The notes: a model not told the origin generated them from the letters alone. 64,000 nucleotides of DNA from UBA1672 sp051967755 (GCA_051967755.1 JBQDYD010000002.1:310001-374000), one strand, 5' to 3'; counted from the stretch's first letter, positions 30,161 to 39,087 are shown. Made by a program: numbers and translations.

Positions 30161-31510
30161 ATGGCATCTGCTGTAGAACAGCTTGCTAAAAATGCGAACT
30201 GGGGCGCATTAGCAAAAGCAACTGAACTAAAAAATCGTATCTTATTTGTTCTTGGTGCACTTATTGTGTATCGCTTGGGGACTTATATTCCAGTACCCGG
30301 TATTGACCCTCATGTTTGGAATGAAATTTTTGAATCCAAAGGCGGCGGTATTTTAGACATGTTTAACATGTTCTCGGGTGGTGCGCTGTCTCGTATGACT
30401 ATTTTTGCTTTGAACATCATGCCGTATATTTCTGCATCTATTATCATGCAGCTTGCTACGGCGATGTCTAAGCGCCTTGAGGAAATGAAGAAAGAGGGCG
30501 AAGTCGGGCGGATGAAAATCAACCAATACACCCGTTATTTAACGGTGTTATTGGCGACTGTTCAGGCCTATGGTTTGGCCGTGGGCTTAGAATCAATGCA
30601 GGGGCAGACAGGCTCTGCGGTTATTAATCCGGGCATGTTCTTCCGTGTTTCTACTGTTATTACGATTGTTGGCGGTACGGTATTTTTGATGTGGCTGGGT
30701 GAGCAAATCACAAGCCGCGGCGTGGGTAACGGTATATCCCTTATTATCTTTGCCGGTATTGTCGCGGAATTGCCGCGTGCAGTCGGTAGCACGCTTGAAT
30801 TAACACGTCAGGGTACGTTTAGTGGTTTTGAATTGCTTATGCTGGCGGCAATGGTGATCGGTGTGATTGCTTTGATCGTTTATGTTGAGCGCGCACAAAG
30901 ACGTGTTGTGGTTCAGTATCCGAAGCGAATGGTCGGTAACCAGATGAGCCAGGGGCAAACCAATCATATTCCGTTGAAGCTGAATACTTCAGGTGTTATT
31001 CCGCCTATCTTTGCATCATCTTTGTTGCTTTTACCGCTGACAGTGGTGAATTTTATGGGTGCGGGAGGATCTGATTTCTGGTCGGATGTTACGCGTTACC
31101 TTCAACATGGCCAGCCGATTTATATGATTCTTTATGGGCTGCTGATCGCATTCTTTAGCTTCTTTTATACCGCGATTGTATTCAATCCGGAAGAAAACGC
31201 AGAAACACTTCGTAAATATGGTGGCTTTGTACCGGGTATTCGTCCGGGACGTAACACGGCGGACTATCTGGATTATGTTTTGACACGTATTAGTACGGTT
31301 GGCGCAATATATCTTGTGTTTATCTGTCTTTTACCTGAATTTTTGATTTCAAAATATAATATGCCGTTCTATTTTGGTGGTACCAGTTTGTTGATCGTTG
31401 TCAGTGTGACAATGGATACGGTTGCGCAAATACACTCTCATTTGATTGCGCATCAATATGAAGGTCTGGTGAAAAAGACTAAGCTGCGTGGTAAAGGCCG
31501 TCGCAGATAA
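30161..31510 (+). CDS. secY: Protein translocase subunit SecY
   Basis: The 449-residue protein has ten predicted membrane segments. The N-terminus RLGTYIPVPGIDP, the plug/TM2 region GGALSRMTIFALNIMPYISASI, and the cytoplasmic loop VERAQRRVVVQYPKRMVG are typical. SecY is the channel of the Sec translocon. It follows a 131-base gap after the HExxH pair that contains a possible TATAGT element, without a clear -35 box. Confidence 0.98.
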   Translation: MASAVEQLAKNANWGALAKATELKNRILFVLGALIVYRLGTYIPVPGIDPHVWNEIFESKGGGILDMFNMFSGGALSRMTIFALNIMPYISASIIMQLATAMSKRLEEMKKEGEVGRMKINQYTRYLTVLLATVQAYGLAVGLESMQGQTGSAVINPGMFFRVSTVITIVGGTVFLMWLGEQITSRGVGNGISLIIFAGIVAELPRAVGSTLELTRQGTFSGFELLMLAAMVIGVIALIVYVERAQRRVVVQYPKRMVGNQMSQGQTNHIPLKLNTSGVIPPIFASSLLLLPLTVVNFMGAGGSDFWSDVTRYLQHGQPIYMILYGLLIAFFSFFYTAIVFNPEENAETLRKYGGFVPGIRPGRNTADYLDYVLTRISTVGAIYLVFICLLPEFLISKYNMPFYFGGTSLLIVVSVTMDTVAQIHSHLIAHQYEGLVKKTKLRGKGRRR

Positions 31511-31536
31511 TAAATTGAACAGGAGAGATGAAACCA

Positions 31537-32106
31537 ATGAATATCATCATGTTTGGCCCACCGGGCGCAGGTAAGGGCACACAAGCGCAGCGCATTCAGG
31601 AAAAGCACAAAATTAAGCAGCTATCTACGGGTGACATGTTGCGCGCAGAAGTAGCAAGTGAGAGCCAGTTAGGTTTGACACTTAAGGCGATCATGGAAGC
31701 AGGTGAGTTGGTTTCTGATGAAATCATTATTGAGTTGATTGGTAACTGCATTAGTGAGCCTGAGTGTGAGCGTGGATTTATCTTGGACGGTTTCCCAAGA
31801 ACCGTTCCACAGGCAGAGGCGTTGGATAATATGCTGAACCACATGGCGCGTAAGATTGATCATGTGATTGTGTTGGATGTAGATCAAAATGCATTGTTGG
31901 AGCGTATCCAAAAACGCGCCGAAGAAACAGGCGGCGCGCGTGCAGATGATAATGCAGAGGTGTTGAAAAACCGCCTGGAGGTCTATGACAATCAAACGGC
32001 ACCTTTACTGCCTTATTACAAAAATAAAGACGTTTTGCGTATGGTTGACGGTATGCAGTCTATCGATGATGTGACGACGCAGATCGAAGCAATCTTAGCG
32101 GGCTAA
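31537..32106 (+). CDS. adk: Adenylate kinase (short form)
   Basis: AGGAGAG at 31521-31527 is best spaced for the ATG at 31537, giving 189 residues that start MNIIMFGPPGAGKGTQ with the P-loop. The FILDGFPRTVPQAEAL segment binds AMP. The LID region is the short type with no zinc cysteines. It balances ATP, ADP and AMP. The position between secY and rpsM is typical. Confidence 0.96.
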   Translation: MNIIMFGPPGAGKGTQAQRIQEKHKIKQLSTGDMLRAEVASESQLGLTLKAIMEAGELVSDEIIIELIGNCISEPECERGFILDGFPRTVPQAEALDNMLNHMARKIDHVIVLDVDQNALLERIQKRAEETGGARADDNAEVLKNRLEVYDNQTAPLLPYYKNKDVLRMVDGMQSIDDVTTQIEAILAG

Positions 32107-32355
32107 TTCCGCGGAAATCCGACGCTTTATTATTTTTCGTAAAGTATCATAATTTTATTGACGTGTGCGCGCAAAACCCTATAATGCGCGCATTCTTGTA
32201 TGTTTCAGGTTTTGTGCGTATGTCAAAAATGCGTATGAGCACGGGGCTTGCAAGGGAAATAGTTTACAAACCGGCGCAGTGAAAGTGTAACGAGCGGAGC
32301 TGTATACGGTTTGGTTGAAGCAGGGTGCTTCTGTAAATATTGAAAGGAAAATGAA
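32107..32355 (+). other. adk-rpsM spacer with promoter and leader
   Basis: This 249-base gap holds the strong promoter listed next and about 160 bases of leader before rpsM. No gene is visible. In many relatives adk and rpsM are close together, so separate control of the alpha operon is suggested. Confidence 0.6.
32158..32185 (+). promoter_or_regulatory. Strong promoter of rpsM-rpsK-rpoA-rplQ
   Basis: TTGACG (32158-32163) and a perfect TATAAT (32180-32185) are spaced by 16 bases. GCGCGC hexamers flank the -10 box on both sides. The first gene downstream is rpsM. Confidence 0.75.
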
Positions 32356-32727
32356 ATGGCACGTATCGCCGGGGTCAATGTACCCGATAATAAGCGTATA
32401 CCGATTTCCCTGACTTATGTTCACGGGATTGGGCGCACAACAGCATTCAAAATCTGCGAAAAACTAGGTATCGATGTGCAAATGCGCATGGGGCAAGCGG
32501 ATGATGAAACACTTAACAAAATTCGTAATGAGATTGACGGTGCAGAATACACGATTGAAGGGGATCTTCGTCGTGAAGTATCAATGAACATCAAGCGTTT
32601 GATGGACATGAAATGTTACCGTGGTCTTCGTCACAGATCTGGTCTTCCTGTTCGTGGTCAAAATACACGTGTTAATGCGCGTACACGCAAAGGCCCGGCG
32701 AAACCGATTGCCGGCAAGAAGAAGTAG
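32356..32727 (+). CDS. rpsM: 30S ribosomal protein S13
   Basis: A 123-residue S13 beginning MARIAGVNVPDNKRIPISLT, with the helix-two-turns-helix region HGIGRTTAFKICEKLGI and the basic tail GQNTRVNARTRKGP that reaches the P-site tRNA. TGAAAGGAAAATG sets the start. Confidence 0.98.
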   Translation: MARIAGVNVPDNKRIPISLTYVHGIGRTTAFKICEKLGIDVQMRMGQADDETLNKIRNEIDGAEYTIEGDLRREVSMNIKRLMDMKCYRGLRHRSGLPVRGQNTRVNARTRKGPAKPIAGKKK

Positions 32728-32739
32728 GAGGATTGATCA

Positions 32740-33123
32740 ATGGCTAAACCAAGAACTAAGAAAAAAGAGAAAAAGAATATCGTATCCGGTATTGCTCATG
32801 TTAACTCGACATTCAACAACACATTGGTAACAATCTCTGATGATCAGGGTAATGTTGTTTCATGGTCATCTTCCGGGATGATGGGCTTTAAAGGCTCTCG
32901 TAAGTCTACACCATATGCATCGCAGGTTGCTGCAGAAGATGCGGGTCGTAAGGCACAAGAACACGGTATGAAAGAACTTGACGTTCGCGTTAAGGGCCCG
33001 GGTTCAGGTCGTGAATCAGCATTGCGTGCGTTGCAGGCAATCGGCTTTTCGATCAAGTCTATTAAAGACATTACACCAATTCCACACAATGGTTGCCGCC
33101 CGCCAAAGCGTCGCCGCGTGTAA
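32740..33123 (+). CDS. rpsK: 30S ribosomal protein S11
   Basis: A 127-residue S11 with HVNSTFNNTLVTISDDQGN and GPGSGRESALRALQAIGF, ending in the basic HNGCRPPKRRRV. It forms part of the platform near the mRNA exit site. AGGAGGA precedes the ATG. Confidence 0.98.
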   Translation: MAKPRTKKKEKKNIVSGIAHVNSTFNNTLVTISDDQGNVVSWSSSGMMGFKGSRKSTPYASQVAAEDAGRKAQEHGMKELDVRVKGPGSGRESALRALQAIGFSIKSIKDITPIPHNGCRPPKRRRV

Positions 33124-33230
33124 ATAAGAATTGCCGTTGGGTGCCTTACATGGTGTAAGGCGCCTGACACAATATTAAATCAAGTAACAAGAGGCCGGTT
33201 AAGAGCCGGATGAAGTGAAAAGGAAATATT

Positions 33231-34247
33231 ATGATACAAAAAAACTGGCAAGAATTAATTAAACCTCAAAAACTGGATGTTGCTGAAACAGGCAATAGCA
33301 ATCTTGGTAAGGTTATCGCAGAACCTCTGGAGCGTGGCTTTGGTCTGACGCTAGGTAATGCGCTACGTCGTATTCTATTGTCATCTTTGCAAGGCGCGGC
33401 TGTAACCGCAGTGCAAATTGATGGCGTTTTGCATGAATTCTCTTCTGTTGAAGGTGTTCGCGAAGATGTAACTGACATCATTCTTAACCTAAAGGCGCTT
33501 GCAGTTCGTATGCACGCAGAAGGTCCAAAGAAGATGCGTTTGTCAGCAGAAGGTCCATGTGAAGTGACTGCGGCACAAATCGAAGCAGGCGCAGACATCG
33601 AAATCATGAACCCTGACCTGATTATCTGTACATTGGATAAGGGCGCGAAGTTGAACATGGAAATGACCGTGGATACAGGTAAAGGCTACCGTCCGGCGGC
33701 TCAAAACCGTCCGGAAGAGTGCCCGGTTGGTATGATTCCGATCGATTCAGTATTCTCACCTGTTCGTAAAGTAACATACGAAGTGACAGACACACGTGTT
33801 GGTCAGATCACAGACTATGACAAACTAACAATGGTTGTTGAAACAAACGGTGTTCTTTCACCTGAAGATGCTGTTGCTTTTGCGGCGCGCATCATGCAAG
33901 ACCAGCTTCAAATCTTTGTAAACTTCGACGAGCCGAAGGAAGAAAAAGAGAAGGAAGAAGAGGAAGAACTGCCATTCAACAAGAATCTTCTACGTAAAGT
34001 GGAAGAGCTTGAGCTATCTGTTCGTTCTGCAAACTGCCTGAAAAACGATAACATCGTTTACATTGGTGATCTTGTGCAGAAGAGCGAGAGCAACATGCTG
34101 CTTACACCTAACTTCGGTCGTAAGTCTTTGAATGAAATCAAAGAGGTCCTACAAGGTCTTGGTCTGTATCTTGGTATGCAGGTTGAGGGCTGGCCTCCTG
34201 AGAACATCGAAGAGCTTGCAAAGAAGCTTGACGATCAGCAGTTCTAA
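33231..34247 (+). CDS. rpoA: DNA-directed RNA polymerase subunit alpha
   Basis: The 338-residue alpha has the dimerising N-terminal domain (RGFGLTLGNALRRILLSSL near residue 38), an unusually acidic linker (KEEKEKEEEEELP around 236-248), and the C-terminal DNA- and activator-binding domain (ELELSVRSANCLKNDNI, LTPNFGRKSLNEIKEVL). GAAAAGGAAATA precedes the ATG. Confidence 0.99.
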   Translation: MIQKNWQELIKPQKLDVAETGNSNLGKVIAEPLERGFGLTLGNALRRILLSSLQGAAVTAVQIDGVLHEFSSVEGVREDVTDIILNLKALAVRMHAEGPKKMRLSAEGPCEVTAAQIEAGADIEIMNPDLIICTLDKGAKLNMEMTVDTGKGYRPAAQNRPEECPVGMIPIDSVFSPVRKVTYEVTDTRVGQITDYDKLTMVVETNGVLSPEDAVAFAARIMQDQLQIFVNFDEPKEEKEKEEEEELPFNKNLLRKVEELELSVRSANCLKNDNIVYIGDLVQKSESNMLLTPNFGRKSLNEIKEVLQGLGLYLGMQVEGWPPENIEELAKKLDDQQF

Positions 34248-34365
34248 AAAATTTGGCATGTGCCAAGAACCGGGCGTGTAACGCACATGTGTGCAGGCCC
34301 GGTAATGTAATGGCTCTCATACGTGAGGTCGCAACGCCCAAAGTGGCAAAGAGAAAGGAAATACG

Positions 34366-34827
34366 ATGAAACACCGTATTAAACAAAGAAAACTTAACAG
34401 AACCTCCAGCCACCGTAAGGCGATGCTGGCAAACATGGCTGCTAGCTTGGTTAAGCATGAGCAGATCGTGACAACATTACCAAAAGCAAAAGAATTGCGT
34501 CCCTATGTTGAAAAACTAATCACAATGGGTAAGCAGGCTGCGGCTAATCCTGACAGAGCGGTTGCAAAGCGTCGTCAGGCAATCTCAAAAATGCGTGATG
34601 AAGCACAAGTAAAGAAAATCTTTGATGTGCTTGCAGAGCGTTATGCAGACCGCCCGGGTGGTTATGTGCGCGTTCTTAAGGCGGGTTTCCGCTATGGTGA
34701 CGCGGCGCCGATGGCTGTGATTGAGCTTGTTGATCGTGATGTTGATGCAAAAGGTCAAGATTCAGGACCGGTTCAGTTTAATGATGAATATGATGAATCA
34801 GTAGAGCAAGCAGTTGCTGCCGGTTAA
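34366..34827 (+). CDS. rplQ: 50S ribosomal protein L17
   Basis: A 153-residue L17 with MKHRIKQRKLNRTSSHRKAM and the alphaproteobacterial-length C-terminus ending in an acidic stretch (FNDEYDESVEQAVAAG). It ends the alpha operon and is followed by a bidirectional terminator. Confidence 0.97.
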   Translation: MKHRIKQRKLNRTSSHRKAMLANMAASLVKHEQIVTTLPKAKELRPYVEKLITMGKQAAANPDRAVAKRRQAISKMRDEAQVKKIFDVLAERYADRPGGYVRVLKAGFRYGDAAPMAVIELVDRDVDAKGQDSGPVQFNDEYDESVEQAVAAG

Positions 34828-34850
34828 TCAGCTCTAAGCATAAAGAATTT

Positions 34851-34880
34851 AAAGCCCCGAAATTCGGGGCTTTTTTTATT
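34851..34880. terminator. Bidirectional terminator between rplQ and panC
   Basis: AAAGCCCCGAA (34851-34861) and TTCGGGGCTTT (34863-34873) form a near-perfect stem with T-runs on the plus side and A-rich sequence on the other. It lies between the convergent rplQ and panC genes and can serve both. Confidence 0.8.
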
Positions 34881-35643
34881 ATTGGGGGATATTATCAATG
34901 AGGCGGGTTTTACCAAGCCATGCTGCGCCTAAGACGCGGTTCCACCGGCCATCAACGTAATCTACCTTATCAAATCCGTTTTCCAGCAACTGCGCTTTTG
35001 CAGCTTCAAAATCTCCGCTCTTGGCGGCGTCATGTAGAACAACATTCAGGGTACGCGCAATGTGCAGTTCATCATCGGACAGGTATGCATTGCGAGAGGA
35101 TAGAGCAAGGCCATGTTCATCACGGGCAATTTCGGCGCCAATAATCTCAATCGGCATATTCAGGGTTTCAACCATTTCGGTGATAACCTGAAGTTGTTGA
35201 AAATCCTTTTGACCGAAAATGGCGATGTCAGGCTTTACGGCCTCAAACAGGCGGTGAACAACATTGACTACACCATCAAAGAAATGCGGGCGGAAGTCAG
35301 TTTCTAATCCTTTGGCGGCTTCACCTGCCTTGATGTCTGTTGCATGCCCGTCGGGGTAGAGGAGATCTTCTGTCGGCAGGAATACTATATCAACTCCTGC
35401 ATCATCCAGCCTTTTCAGATCCTCTGCTTCATCACGGGGATAGCTGTCAAAATCTTCGTTTGGGGCAAATTGCGTGGGGTTTACGAAAATGCTGACGGCT
35501 ACAAAATCGGCTTTTTCTTGTGCAAGCGATACCAATGACAAATGCCCGTTATGTAATGCGCCCATTGTGGGCACGAATGCCATTTTCCCTTTAAATTCGG
35601 CCTTGGCATTTTCCAATCCATGAAGCGTTCTGACGACTATCAT
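34879..35643 (-). CDS. panC: Pantothenate synthetase
   Basis: This 254-residue protein joins pantoate and beta-alanine with ATP in vitamin B5 synthesis. The HxGH-type nucleotide motif is seen as GALHNGH (about residues 28-34), with FVNPTQFAPNEDF and FGQKDFQQLQ further on. The length is a little short of the usual 280, with the C-terminal lobe abbreviated. The start overlaps the panB stop by four bases, which marks a panB-panC operon. Confidence 0.96.
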   Translation of the reverse strand: MIVVRTLHGLENAKAEFKGKMAFVPTMGALHNGHLSLVSLAQEKADFVAVSIFVNPTQFAPNEDFDSYPRDEAEDLKRLDDAGVDIVFLPTEDLLYPDGHATDIKAGEAAKGLETDFRPHFFDGVVNVVHRLFEAVKPDIAIFGQKDFQQLQVITEMVETLNMPIEIIGAEIARDEHGLALSSRNAYLSDDELHIARTLNVVLHDAAKSGDFEAAKAQLLENGFDKVDYVDGRWNRVLGAAWLGKTRLIDNIPQ

Positions 35644-36467
35644 GACTTCTTTCCTTTGTATGTGTGCTCTGATGCGGGAAAGGTGCGGGCGCGCACGTCT
35701 TTTGCGTAATTTTCCACGGCCTGTGAAATTGTGTCAGCAAGGTTTGCATATTGTCTGACAAATTTCGGCACATGGTCTGTAATCATACCGAGCATATCAT
35801 CAACTACCAGAATCTGCCCGTCACAGGCGGGGGATGCCCCGATGCCAATAGTCGGGATTGAAACCGCATTTGTGATTTCTTGGGCGGCTGATTCAATTGT
35901 GCCTTCTATTAATATGCCGAATGCGCCTGCGTCTTCGGCGGCTTTGGCATCCTCAATTAAATCGGAAACTTCCTGATTGGTTTTGCCTTTTATTTTATAT
36001 CCGCCTTCTTTTAAGACGTGTTGCGGTTTTAGGCCGATATGTGCCATCACCGCATAGCCGTTATCAACGATATGTTTAATGATATGTTTGTTCGATGCAT
36101 TACATTCAAGTTTTATGGCATCGCACCGCGTTTCACCGATGATGCGCTTTGTGGTTTCCAGTGCGTGTTCGGGCGTGTCTTCATATGTGCCATAGGGCAA
36201 ATCGATGATTACGAATGATGTGGGGGCGGCGCGCATAACGGCCTGCCCGTGGTTAATCATCATATCCAGGGTAACGCGCGTGGTGTTTTCCATGCCGTAA
36301 ATGACCATCCCTAAGGAATCGCCAACCAGCAGAACATCACAATGCGGGTCTAGAATTTTTGTCATGGGGGCGGTGTAGCTGGTGAGGCATACAAGAGGAT
36401 TATCCGACCCCTTACTGTCTTTGATGTTCTGTATTGTAAATCTGTTTTGAATATTTTCCTGCGTCAT
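35640..36467 (-). CDS. panB: 3-methyl-2-oxobutanoate hydroxymethyltransferase
   Basis: The 275-residue enzyme adds a hydroxymethyl group to ketoisovalerate, the first step toward pantoate. Visible motifs are LTSYTAPMTKILD, LLVGDSLGMVIYG (metal-binding Asp) and IGIGASPACDGQILVVDDMLG. It is the first gene of panB-panC and is divergent from the DegP-type gene. Confidence 0.97.
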   Translation of the reverse strand: MTQENIQNRFTIQNIKDSKGSDNPLVCLTSYTAPMTKILDPHCDVLLVGDSLGMVIYGMENTTRVTLDMMINHGQAVMRAAPTSFVIIDLPYGTYEDTPEHALETTKRIIGETRCDAIKLECNASNKHIIKHIVDNGYAVMAHIGLKPQHVLKEGGYKIKGKTNQEVSDLIEDAKAAEDAGAFGILIEGTIESAAQEITNAVSIPTIGIGASPACDGQILVVDDMLGMITDHVPKFVRQYANLADTISQAVENYAKDVRARTFPASEHTYKGKKS

Positions 36468-36469
36468 TT

Positions 36470-36498
36470 TTGACGGATCCTCTTGTTTTTTTTGTAAT
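36470..36498 (+). promoter_or_regulatory. Promoter of the degP-like gene
   Basis: TTGACG (36470-36475) and TGTAAT (36493-36498) are spaced by 17 bases, about 20 bases before the ATG. The short panB-degP gap leaves no room for a long leader. Confidence 0.55.
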
Positions 36499-36517
36499 CA
36501 GGATTTAAATTTCTCAC

Positions 36518-37927
36518 ATGCTTATCAGAATTTTTATGGCCTTTCTAGTATTGGTTTTTCCTATTGCGGCACATGCACAAGACAGTGTCGTTCCCCAAAG
36601 TGATACTGAAATAAAGCTGTCCTATGCGCCTTTGGTGAAAAAGGTGGCGCCTGCGGTTGTGAATATATATGCAAAACGCAATGTCATGGGGGGCTTTAAA
36701 AACCCGTTTATGGATGACCCGTTTTTCGGCATGTTCTTTAATAAGGACATGTTTGGCGGGCAATTGCGCCAATATCTTGAAAGTGCGCTTGGTTCCGGAG
36801 TTATCGTAACAGAGGACGGCTTGGTCGTTACCAATGCGCATGTCATCAAAGGGGCGCAAGAAATAAAGGTCGGTTTGGCTGACGGGAATGAGTATGAAGT
36901 TGATGTCGTGCTTATTGATGATGCTTCGGATTTGGCGTTGTTAAGGGTTAAAAATGCGAATGTCACATTGCCTTTTGTAACGTTAAAACCGAGTGAAGCA
37001 CTGGAAGTCGGGGATTTGGTTTTGGCAATTGGTAACCCATTTGGGGTCGGTCAAACGGTTACCAGCGGTATTGTCTCTGCGCAGGGGCGCTCTGCTTTAA
37101 ATATCAATGACTATAATTTCTTCATTCAAACCGATGCGGCGATTAACCCCGGTAACTCGGGCGGGCCTTTGGTCGCCATGGATGGAAAGGTTGTCGGGAT
37201 TAATACTGCGATTTATTCAAGGAGTGGCGGATCGCTCGGGATTGGTTTTGCTATTCCCTCAGAAATGGTGGCGAGCGTTATCGCAGCGGCGGTTAACGGT
37301 CAGGTCGGTGCGAAGGGAATTATCCGCCCGTGGCTGGGTGTGAAGACGCAAAACATAACGTCTGATATTGCCGAAAATATGGGGCTTGCAACACCTTCGG
37401 GTGCGCTGGTGTCAGCGGTTCATTCGGCCAGCCCGTTTGGTAAGGCCGGCTTGGGGCAGGGCGATGTGATTGTTTCTGTCAATGGCCGTGTTATTCGTGA
37501 TGCGGCAGAGCTTAAGTTTCGTATGGCCACTGTGCCAATCGGTCATGATGCAGAGGTTACGGTTTTGCAAAATGGTAAAAAGCGTACGTTGAAAGTGAAG
37601 GCGATGGCACCACCTGATGTTCCCGCCAGAGATACAACAGTTTTACGTGGTAACCATGTTCTGAAGGGGGCGGTTGTCTCAAATCTAAACCCCGCTGTTT
37701 CTGTGGAGTTAGGTCTGATTGGTGAAGAAGAGGGCGTTGTTGTTGTTCAGGGGCCTCAAGGGTTCTTTTTCGGGCGCACATTGGTGCCCGGCGATATTTT
37801 GTTAGAGATCAATGGTCGTCAGATATCAAGCCCGTCTGATGTTGATAAGGCGCTGAATGCGACCTCTGGTGGTTCGCGTGTGATTTTGCGTCGTGGCGGC
37901 CGTGATGTGCAATTATATCTTAGATAG
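36518..37927 (+). CDS. DegP/HtrA-type periplasmic serine protease
   Basis: The 469-residue protein has a signal peptide (residues 1-20, ending AHA), a trypsin-like domain with the triad His108 (TNAHVI), Asp138 (DASDLA) and Ser214 (NPGNSGGP), and two PDZ domains (about 270-360 and 385-465). It should degrade or refold misfolded proteins in the envelope. A Do-type protease behind rplQ is common in alphaproteobacteria. Here panCB intervenes. DegP, DegQ and DegS-like naming cannot be separated by reading. Confidence 0.93.
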   Translation: MLIRIFMAFLVLVFPIAAHAQDSVVPQSDTEIKLSYAPLVKKVAPAVVNIYAKRNVMGGFKNPFMDDPFFGMFFNKDMFGGQLRQYLESALGSGVIVTEDGLVVTNAHVIKGAQEIKVGLADGNEYEVDVVLIDDASDLALLRVKNANVTLPFVTLKPSEALEVGDLVLAIGNPFGVGQTVTSGIVSAQGRSALNINDYNFFIQTDAAINPGNSGGPLVAMDGKVVGINTAIYSRSGGSLGIGFAIPSEMVASVIAAAVNGQVGAKGIIRPWLGVKTQNITSDIAENMGLATPSGALVSAVHSASPFGKAGLGQGDVIVSVNGRVIRDAAELKFRMATVPIGHDAEVTVLQNGKKRTLKVKAMAPPDVPARDTTVLRGNHVLKGAVVSNLNPAVSVELGLIGEEEGVVVVQGPQGFFFGRTLVPGDILLEINGRQISSPSDVDKALNATSGGSRVILRRGGRDVQLYLR

Positions 37928-37940
37928 GTGAAAAATAAAA

Positions 37941-37970
37941 AAGACGCCGATTTTTCGGTCGTCTTGTCTT
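37941..37970 (+). terminator. Terminator of the degP-like gene
   Basis: AAGACGCCGA (37941-37950) pairs with TCGGTCGTCTT (37955-37965) around a TTTT loop, with T-rich sequence behind it. It stands just before the stem-loop repeat array. Confidence 0.6.
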
Positions 37971-37972
37971 AG

Positions 37973-38415
37973 TTCCCAAACGCTAGGCTCTTCAGAGCTT
38001 CTTATTTTTGTGAGCTTTTCGCTCTTTTTTTTCTTCAACCTGTAGAGAGTTTTCTCTCTGTTTTTTTCCCAAACCCAAAGGCTTCTTGTTTCGCCTTCTT
38101 GTGTCTTTGTTGAGCTTTTCGCTCTTTTTTCAACCGATAGAGANNNNNNNNNNNNNNNNNNNNNNNNNNNNNNNNNNNNNNNNNNNNNNNNNNNNNNNNN
38201 NNNNNNNNNNNNNNNNNNNNNNNNNNNNNNNNNNNNNNNNNNNGTTTTCTCTCTGTTTTTTCCCAAACTCAAAGGCTTCTTGTTTCGCCTTCTTGTGTTT
38301 TTATTGAGCTTTTCGCTCTTTTTTCAACCGATAGAGAGTTTTCTCTCTGTTTTTTCCCAAACTCAAAGGCTTCTTGTTTCGCCTTCTTGTGTCTTATTGA
38401 GCTTTTCGCTCTTAT
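37973..38415. repeat. Tandem array of three-hairpin units, interrupted by an assembly gap
   Basis: Units of 93-100 bases repeat head to tail, starting at GAGCTTTTCGCTC (38012, 38112, 38306, 38399). Each unit holds three small stem-loops: GAGC-TTTTC-GCTC plus T-run, AGAGAG-TTTT-CTCTCT plus T-run, and AAGGC...GCCTT. The copy at 37973 is degenerate. The two sides of the gap join in phase within AGAGAGTTTTCTCTCT, so the true copy number is unknown. There are no unique spacers as in CRISPR, and the unit length is not a multiple of three, so it is not coding. Reading on the plus strand, several modules look like weak terminators; the array lies between the degP-like gene and the 3' end of the minus-strand 90-residue gene. 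Confidence 0.85.
38144..38243. other. Assembly gap (100 N)
   Basis: Exactly 100 unknown bases, the usual placeholder for a gap of unknown size. It falls inside the tandem repeat, which probably caused the assembly to break. Confidence 0.99.
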
Positions 38416-38445
38416 TAATTCGTTCAACTCGCTTATAAATTCTTT

Positions 38446-38718
38446 TTAGTAGTAATCGTGTTTCCCGTCTTCCCAATCCCAGTTTTGCGCAAAGTTTGAT
38501 GCAAAACGGCTGACGAACGATCCCTCTTTTATTGCTGCCGGAGGTGGTTTATCAAATGGGTCTGACGGAATTTTAACGCCGCCTGTATCGTTGCTGACTT
38601 TGGAACCCTTACCACGTTCCTGAGCAGAAACCCTGTTACCCTCTGTACCACCAAACGTTTTCTTAACATCGCCTGTTTGGTTACCGAAATTAACGCTTTC
38701 TATACTTCTGCCAGCCAT
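38446..38718 (-). CDS. Hypothetical 90-residue hydrophilic protein
   Basis: I do not recognise the family. The protein is Gly/Ser/Asn-rich at the N-terminus (MAGRSIESVNFGNQTGDV) with a proline run (DKPPPAAIKE) and an aromatic, acidic end (FAQNWDWEDGKHDYY). There is no signal peptide or membrane segment. AGAGGT stands nine bases before the ATG, and a promoter lies upstream on the same strand, both of which support a real gene. The stem-loop array begins just beyond its stop codon. Confidence 0.6.
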   Translation of the reverse strand: MAGRSIESVNFGNQTGDVKKTFGGTEGNRVSAQERGKGSKVSNDTGGVKIPSDPFDKPPPAAIKEGSFVSRFASNFAQNWDWEDGKHDYY

Positions 38719-39087
38719 CTTTTAAACCTCTGCCTTGAGCATGTTCTAATACTACATGAATCACTTACGCACCGTCAAGAAAAAAAGATGTAAAAAACAA
38801 GTACTTAAAATACTTTATTAGTTTGTAAAAACAAGTGTTGGCAATCTTTATTTAAAATAATACGGGTATTTTATTGAGTAAAAGTTCGATCAAATACTAG
38901 ATAGTCCCGCTTTTGAAAAAGATTGTTTCGCTTTTGAATTATTTTACTGTTTTGACGAAAAATGTCAACGTTATCCCTTGTTTTCTCTTGTTTTTCACGC
39001 CATGATGCGCATGAAAAAAATATAAAAAAAATTTTTAAAAGTGCTTTTTTTCGCAATTATTCAAGTAAAAAACGGAAATATTTAATA
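38719..39087. other. AT-rich divergent spacer
   Basis: This 369-base region lies between the minus-strand 90-residue gene and the plus-strand glyS. It is very AT-rich and holds a minus-strand promoter (listed). TTGAC and GTCAA form an inverted repeat at 38952-38968. No plus-strand promoter for glyS was convincing, and no gene is seen. Confidence 0.55.
38941..38968 (-). promoter_or_regulatory. Promoter for the minus-strand 90-residue gene
   Basis: On the minus strand TTGACA (plus coordinates 38963-38968) and TAAAAT (38941-38946) are 16 bases apart. The transcript would have a leader of about 215 bases before the ATG at 38718. Confidence 0.45.

Noticed and set aside
37913..38272. Minus-strand open frame running through the N gap, rich in Lys, Arg and Ser
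   Set aside because: It depends on 34 unknown codons, and the repeat unit (93-100 bases) is not a multiple of three, so copies are read in different frames. The DNA is better explained as stem-loop repeats.
37973..38415. CRISPR array
   Set aside because: Units are 93-100 bases of nearly identical sequence with no unique spacers and no cas genes nearby.
38962..39087. N-terminal extension of the GlyRS gene by 42 residues
   Set aside because: The extra part is AT-rich and basic and overlaps the minus-strand promoter. GlyRS homology starts at the ATG at 39088.
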